Shown piece by piece: positions 6,859 through 9,239 of a stretch of 9,239 nucleotides of DNA (within the stretch, counting starts at the first letter, position 1; each line of letters starts with the position of its first letter). The notes below the pieces were generated by a model that had not been told where the DNA came from, did not search any database, and saw nothing but the letters and a program-made list of their open reading frames with translations. Location: contig JBBSMX010000158.1 in assembly GCA_038232935.1 (NCBI GenBank), positions 1 to 9,239 on the forward strand, written 5' to 3'. A program made the position numbers and the translations under genes. The stretch comes from JBBSMX01 sp038232935 (GTDB lineage: Bacteria > Bacteroidota > Rhodothermia > Rhodothermales > JANQRZ01).

Positions 6859-8427
6859 GTGCACGAAACCATCGTCATCCTCGACTTCGGGTCGCAGACC
6901 ACCCAGCTCATCGCCCGCCGCGTCCGCGAGGCTGGCGTCTACTGCGAGATTCACCCCTGCACCGCGCCGCTCGACGAGATCGCCGCCGTCCAGCCGAAAG
7001 GACTCATCTTCTCCGGCGGCCCGAGCTCGGTCTACGACGAAGGCGCGCCCGACCTCGACCCCGAACTTCTTGCGCTCGCCACCGAGGACGGCGGGTTCGT
7101 GCCGGTCCTCGGCATCTGCTACGGCCTCCAGGCCATCGCCCACGAACTCGGCGGGAGCGTGGAGCGCGCGAACCGGCGCGAGTTCGGCCGCGCCCATCTC
7201 ATCGTGGACGATGAGGCCGACCTCTTCCGTGACATCCCCGACGGCTCGACCGTCTGGATGAGCCACGGCGACCACCTCACGCGCCTACCGGACGGCTTCC
7301 GCACCATTGCCCATACCGAGAACGCGCCCATCGCTGCTGTCGCCGCCGCCGGTCAGCCCATCTTCGGCGTGCAGTTCCACCCCGAAGTGATCCACACCGA
7401 GCACGGGCGGAAGCTCGTCGAGAACTTCGTCTACGAAGTCTGCGGGTGCCGGGGCGACTGGTCGGCCGCGTCCTTCATCGAGGATAAAAAGCGAGAGATC
7501 CAGCAGGAGGTCGGCGACGAGCACGTGATCCTCGGGCTCAGCGGCGGCGTGGACTCGTCGGTCGCGGCGGTTCTCTTGCACGATGCAGTCGGGGACCAAC
7601 TCACGTGCGTGTTCGTGGATACCGGCCTGCTGCGGAAGAACGAGCGGGCGGAGGTCGAGCAGACCTTCCGCGAGCACTTCCACATCGACCTCATCGTCGT
7701 CGACGCGAAGGACGAGTTCATGAGCGCGCTCGACGGCGTCGAGGACCCGGAGCGGAAGCGGAAGATCATCGGCTGGACGTTCATCGAGGTCTTCGAGGAC
7801 GCGACCGAGGCCGTGACCGAGCGGCTCGGCACGAAGCCGAAGTTCCTCGCACAGGGCACGCTCTATCCCGACGTGATCGAGAGCGTCTCGTTCAAAGGGC
7901 CGAGTGCGACGATCAAGAGCCACCACAACGTCGGCGGGTTGCCGGAGGAGCTGGGGTTCGATCTGCTGGAACCGTTCCGCGAGCTGTTCAAAGACGAGGT
8001 CCGCGAAGTCGGTCGCCTGCTCGGCGTACCGAAGAAGATCATCGGGCGGCACCCGTTCCCCGGCCCCGGCCTCGCCGTCCGCATCCTCGGCCCCGTCACC
8101 GCCGAGCACGCCGCGCTGCTGCAAGAGGCCGATGCCATCTTCATCGACGAGCTGAAGGCGCACGGGCTTTACGACGAGGTGTGGCAGGCGTTCGTCGTCC
8201 TCCTGCCGGTGCAGTCGGTCGGGGTGATGGGGGACGCGCGGACGTACGAGAACGCCGCTGTCCTCCGCGCCGTCACGAGCGTGGACGGGATGACGGCCGA
8301 CTGGGCGCACCTCCCGTACGACTTCCTCGGCGCCGTCTCGAACCGGATCATCAACGAAGTGCGCGGTATCAACCGCGTCGCCTACGACATCTCCTCCAAG
8401 CCGCCCGCCACCATCGAGTGGGAGTAG
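6859..8427 (+). CDS. guaA: GMP synthase (glutamine-hydrolysing)
   Basis: 522 residues (E. coli 525). It converts XMP, ATP and glutamine to GMP, the last step of guanine nucleotide synthesis. GTG 6859 gives HETIVILDFGSQ, the usual start; there is no Shine-Dalgarno sequence. The class I amidotransferase half shows SGGPSSVYD (52-60), the nucleophile Cys87 in GICYG, and FHPEV with His174 and Glu176. The ATP-pyrophosphatase half has the PP-loop SGGVDSS (228-234), and the C-terminal dimerisation domain ends in SSKPPATIEWE. All parts are intact. Its last 31 codons are the site of interest: the first 31 bases of that stretch recur at 9209-9239. The intact gene may therefore carry a 3' end brought in by an integrated element. 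Confidence 0.98.
   Translation: MHETIVILDFGSQTTQLIARRVREAGVYCEIHPCTAPLDEIAAVQPKGLIFSGGPSSVYDEGAPDLDPELLALATEDGGFVPVLGICYGLQAIAHELGGSVERANRREFGRAHLIVDDEADLFRDIPDGSTVWMSHGDHLTRLPDGFRTIAHTENAPIAAVAAAGQPIFGVQFHPEVIHTEHGRKLVENFVYEVCGCRGDWSAASFIEDKKREIQQEVGDEHVILGLSGGVDSSVAAVLLHDAVGDQLTCVFVDTGLLRKNERAEVEQTFREHFHIDLIVVDAKDEFMSALDGVEDPERKRKIIGWTFIEVFEDATEAVTERLGTKPKFLAQGTLYPDVIESVSFKGPSATIKSHHNVGGLPEELGFDLLEPFRELFKDEVREVGRLLGVPKKIIGRHPFPGPGLAVRILGPVTAEHAALLQEADAIFIDELKAHGLYDEVWQAFVVLLPVQSVGVMGDARTYENAAVLRAVTSVDGMTADWAHLPYDFLGAVSNRIINEVRGINRVAYDISSKPPATIEWE
8332..8362 (+). repeat. guaA-tail direct repeat, left copy (candidate attL)
   Basis: These bases code for AVSNRIINEV and the first base of the next codon in intact guaA (from residue 492). 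They match 9209-9239 at 29 of 31 positions; the differences are G8346/C9223 and A8358/G9235, both third-codon positions. Similarity stops sharply to the left (8331 against 9208). The right limit is unknown because the second copy is cut by the window edge. Confidence 0.8.
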
Positions 8428-8462
8428 CGAGGCACCTCCTGTGGCCGAGAGCCGAAACAAAC

Positions 8463-8520
8463 CGGCAATAGTTGCCGTATTATGGCTCATCATCCCCAGT
8501 GGGCCTCACGAGGTCCCTGG
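8463..8520 (+). other. Two hairpins in the guaA-NYN spacer
   Basis: CGGCAA-TAG-TTGCCG (8463-8477) is a perfect 6-bp stem. A second stem lies at 8496-8520 (CCA/TGG, GGG/CCC and CCT/AGG, with bulges at 8499-8500 and 8514). Together with the terminator that follows they make three stems in a row between guaA and the NYN gene. They could be part of an attenuator, or sites used by a recombinase. Confidence 0.4.
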
Positions 8521-8522
8521 CC

Positions 8523-8552
8523 CCCGCCGGGTTACGATCCGGCGGGTTTTTT
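8523..8552 (+). terminator. Strong intrinsic terminator between guaA and the NYN gene
   Basis: CCCGCCGG (8523-8530) pairs with CCGGCGGG (8539-8546) around an 8-base loop, followed by six T residues and then ATTA. It is a textbook terminator about 95 bases after the guaA stop. The T-run ends only 14 bases before the NYN start, leaving almost no room for a separate promoter. Confidence 0.9.
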
Positions 8553-8566
8553 ATTAGCGTGTGCCG

Positions 8567-9205
8567 ATGAACCGAGTCAGCTTCATCATTGACGGATTTA
8601 ACCTGTACCACTCAGTCCGGCAGGCGCAACGCGACCTGGGGGGCATTTCGACGAAGTGGCTCGACGTGCGCCGCCTCTGTGAAGGCTATCTCTACTTGTT
8701 TGGGCGAGACGCCGTCTTCCAGCGGGCCTACTATTTCTCCGCGCTCGCCCATCACCTCGAAGCCTCCAACCCTGACGTGACGAACCGGCACCGCGCGTTT
8801 CTGGAATGCCTCGAAGCGACGGGAGTAGAGGTTGTACTGAACCGGTTCAAGCGGAAAACCATACGCTGCAAGCACTGCGGGAAGCGGTTCAGCCGATACG
8901 AGGAGAAAGAGACCGACGTAGCGCTCGCCGTAAAGCTCGTGGAAGTACTTGCGGAAGACGCCTGCGATACCGTCGTGCTGGTGACGGGCGATACCGACTT
9001 GGCTCCTGCCCTCAGAACAGCAAACCGGCTCTTTCCGAGTAAGAGCGTGGCCTTTGCCTTCCCCTATGGAAGAAAGAACAAAGAGCTAAAGCAACTCGCC
9101 CCCGATTCCTTCGAGATCAGCAAGGGGCAGTATCCGAAGTACCAACTGCCGGACCCGTTCCGCTTGCCGAGCGGGCGTGACGTTCGGAAGCCCTCGAAGT
9201 GGTAG
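8567..9205 (+). CDS. NYN/PIN-like domain putative ribonuclease with one CxxC motif
   Basis: 212 residues from ATG 8567; GTG 8561 would add only two. ATG is preferred because it leads straight into the first strand, VSFIIDGFNLYH (4-15). The NYN fold's acidic residues are visible: Asp9 with Asn12, Asp117 in EKETDVALAVKLVE (113-126), and Asp142 and Asp144 in VLVTGDTDLAPAL (137-149). These resemble the metal-binding site of PIN-type RNases. A single zinc-knuckle-like pair, CKHCGKRF (101-108), lies just before the second acidic residue. The basic C terminus (from about 186, rich in Lys, Arg and Pro) is suited to nucleic-acid contact. Related families act in RNA turnover, as toxins, or in defence islands; which applies here is unknown. 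G+C is clearly below that of the housekeeping genes. The gene lies between a terminator and a guaA tail fragment, which points to cargo of an integrated element. Confidence 0.82.
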   Translation: MNRVSFIIDGFNLYHSVRQAQRDLGGISTKWLDVRRLCEGYLYLFGRDAVFQRAYYFSALAHHLEASNPDVTNRHRAFLECLEATGVEVVLNRFKRKTIRCKHCGKRFSRYEEKETDVALAVKLVEVLAEDACDTVVLVTGDTDLAPALRTANRLFPSKSVAFAFPYGRKNKELKQLAPDSFEISKGQYPKYQLPDPFRLPSGRDVRKPSKW

Positions 9206-9208
9206 GTT

Positions 9209-9239
9209 GCCGTCTCGAACCGCATCATCAACGAGGTGC
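9209..9239 (+). pseudogene. Second guaA 3'-end fragment (candidate attR), cut by window end
   Basis: It begins three bases after the NYN stop codon. Read in the guaA frame it gives AVSNRIINEV and the first base of another codon, identical in protein sequence to GuaA 492-501. It differs from 8332-8362 only by CGG to CGC and GAA to GAG. It has no start codon or upstream guaA sequence, so it is a tail remnant, not a second gene. Silent-only differences indicate a copy that evolved as a coding guaA end, in this or another lineage, before the two became linked. Confidence 0.8.

Larger units (their letters stand above)
8332..9208 (+). mobile_element. Candidate 877-base cassette inserted at the guaA 3' end
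   Basis: One full repeat-to-repeat unit contains the guaA tail, a spacer with hairpins, a terminator and the NYN gene. The 3' end of guaA is a known integration target for genomic islands with tyrosine recombinases, which leave the target gene whole and a tail fragment at the far end. Base composition supports transfer: 34, 33 and 30 G+C of 60 in blocks starting at 8581, 8821 and 9061, against 41 and 48 of 60 in guaA blocks at 7621 and 8041. No integrase gene lies within the unit, so it would be a cargo-only or decayed element, or one unit of a larger tandem array. Confidence 0.5.

Noticed and set aside
8478..8483. TATTAT as a -10 box for the NYN gene
   Set aside because: No -35-like hexamer lies at a suitable distance, and a strong terminator stands between it and the gene.
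7285..8493. 402-codon open frame on the minus strand
   Set aside because: It is antisense to guaA and reads as a charged, repetitive shadow with no recognisable domain.

Overview
The window is GC-rich DNA with every recognised gene on the + strand. It most resembles a high-GC member of the Bacteroidota, with the Rhodothermia (Salinibacter/Rubricoccus-like) as the best guess. The evidence is a secreted protein ending in a type IX secretion (Por) sorting domain, an outer-membrane-type lipoprotein, and start codons that mostly lack a Shine-Dalgarno sequence and instead follow C-rich leaders. The taxonomic call is an inference from these traits and from protein character, not from a database search.

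Layout. Bases 1-540 hold no convincing protein but are full of perfect or G-U-containing stems, including a long hairpin at 36-110; this looks like part of a large structured RNA of unknown kind, cut by the left edge. Next come a secreted PA-domain protein with a T9SS tail (611-2212) and a strong terminator (2274-2315), then a lipoprotein with a DUF1906-like domain (2371-3186). A good sigma70-type promoter (3266-3295) precedes efp (3351-3920), accB (3984-4544), accC (4605-5957) and a small DUF1304-like membrane protein (5958-6314). These are followed by gcvH (6381-6767) and guaA (6859-8427). A GTAG-initiated palindrome sits between accB and accC, and a related one sits between gcvH and guaA.

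Right end. After guaA there are two hairpins and a strong terminator (8523-8552), then an AT-richer gene for a NYN/PIN-like nuclease (8567-9205). Three bases after its stop codon, a second copy of the guaA 3' coding region begins (9209-9239, running off the window). It matches 8332-8362 at 29 of 31 bases, and both differences are synonymous in the guaA frame. An 877-base unit is therefore flanked by direct repeats of the guaA tail. That is the architecture expected when an element integrates into the 3' end of guaA and restores the gene, and it is the most interesting feature here.

How the genes work together. EF-P (translation of polyproline stretches), AccB/AccC (fatty-acid synthesis), GcvH (glycine cleavage) and GuaA (GMP synthesis) are housekeeping genes. 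AccB and AccC form two parts of one enzyme, and AccB itself has a proline-rich linker of the kind EF-P helps translate. The two envelope proteins, the structured RNA and the NYN cassette are the accessory part.
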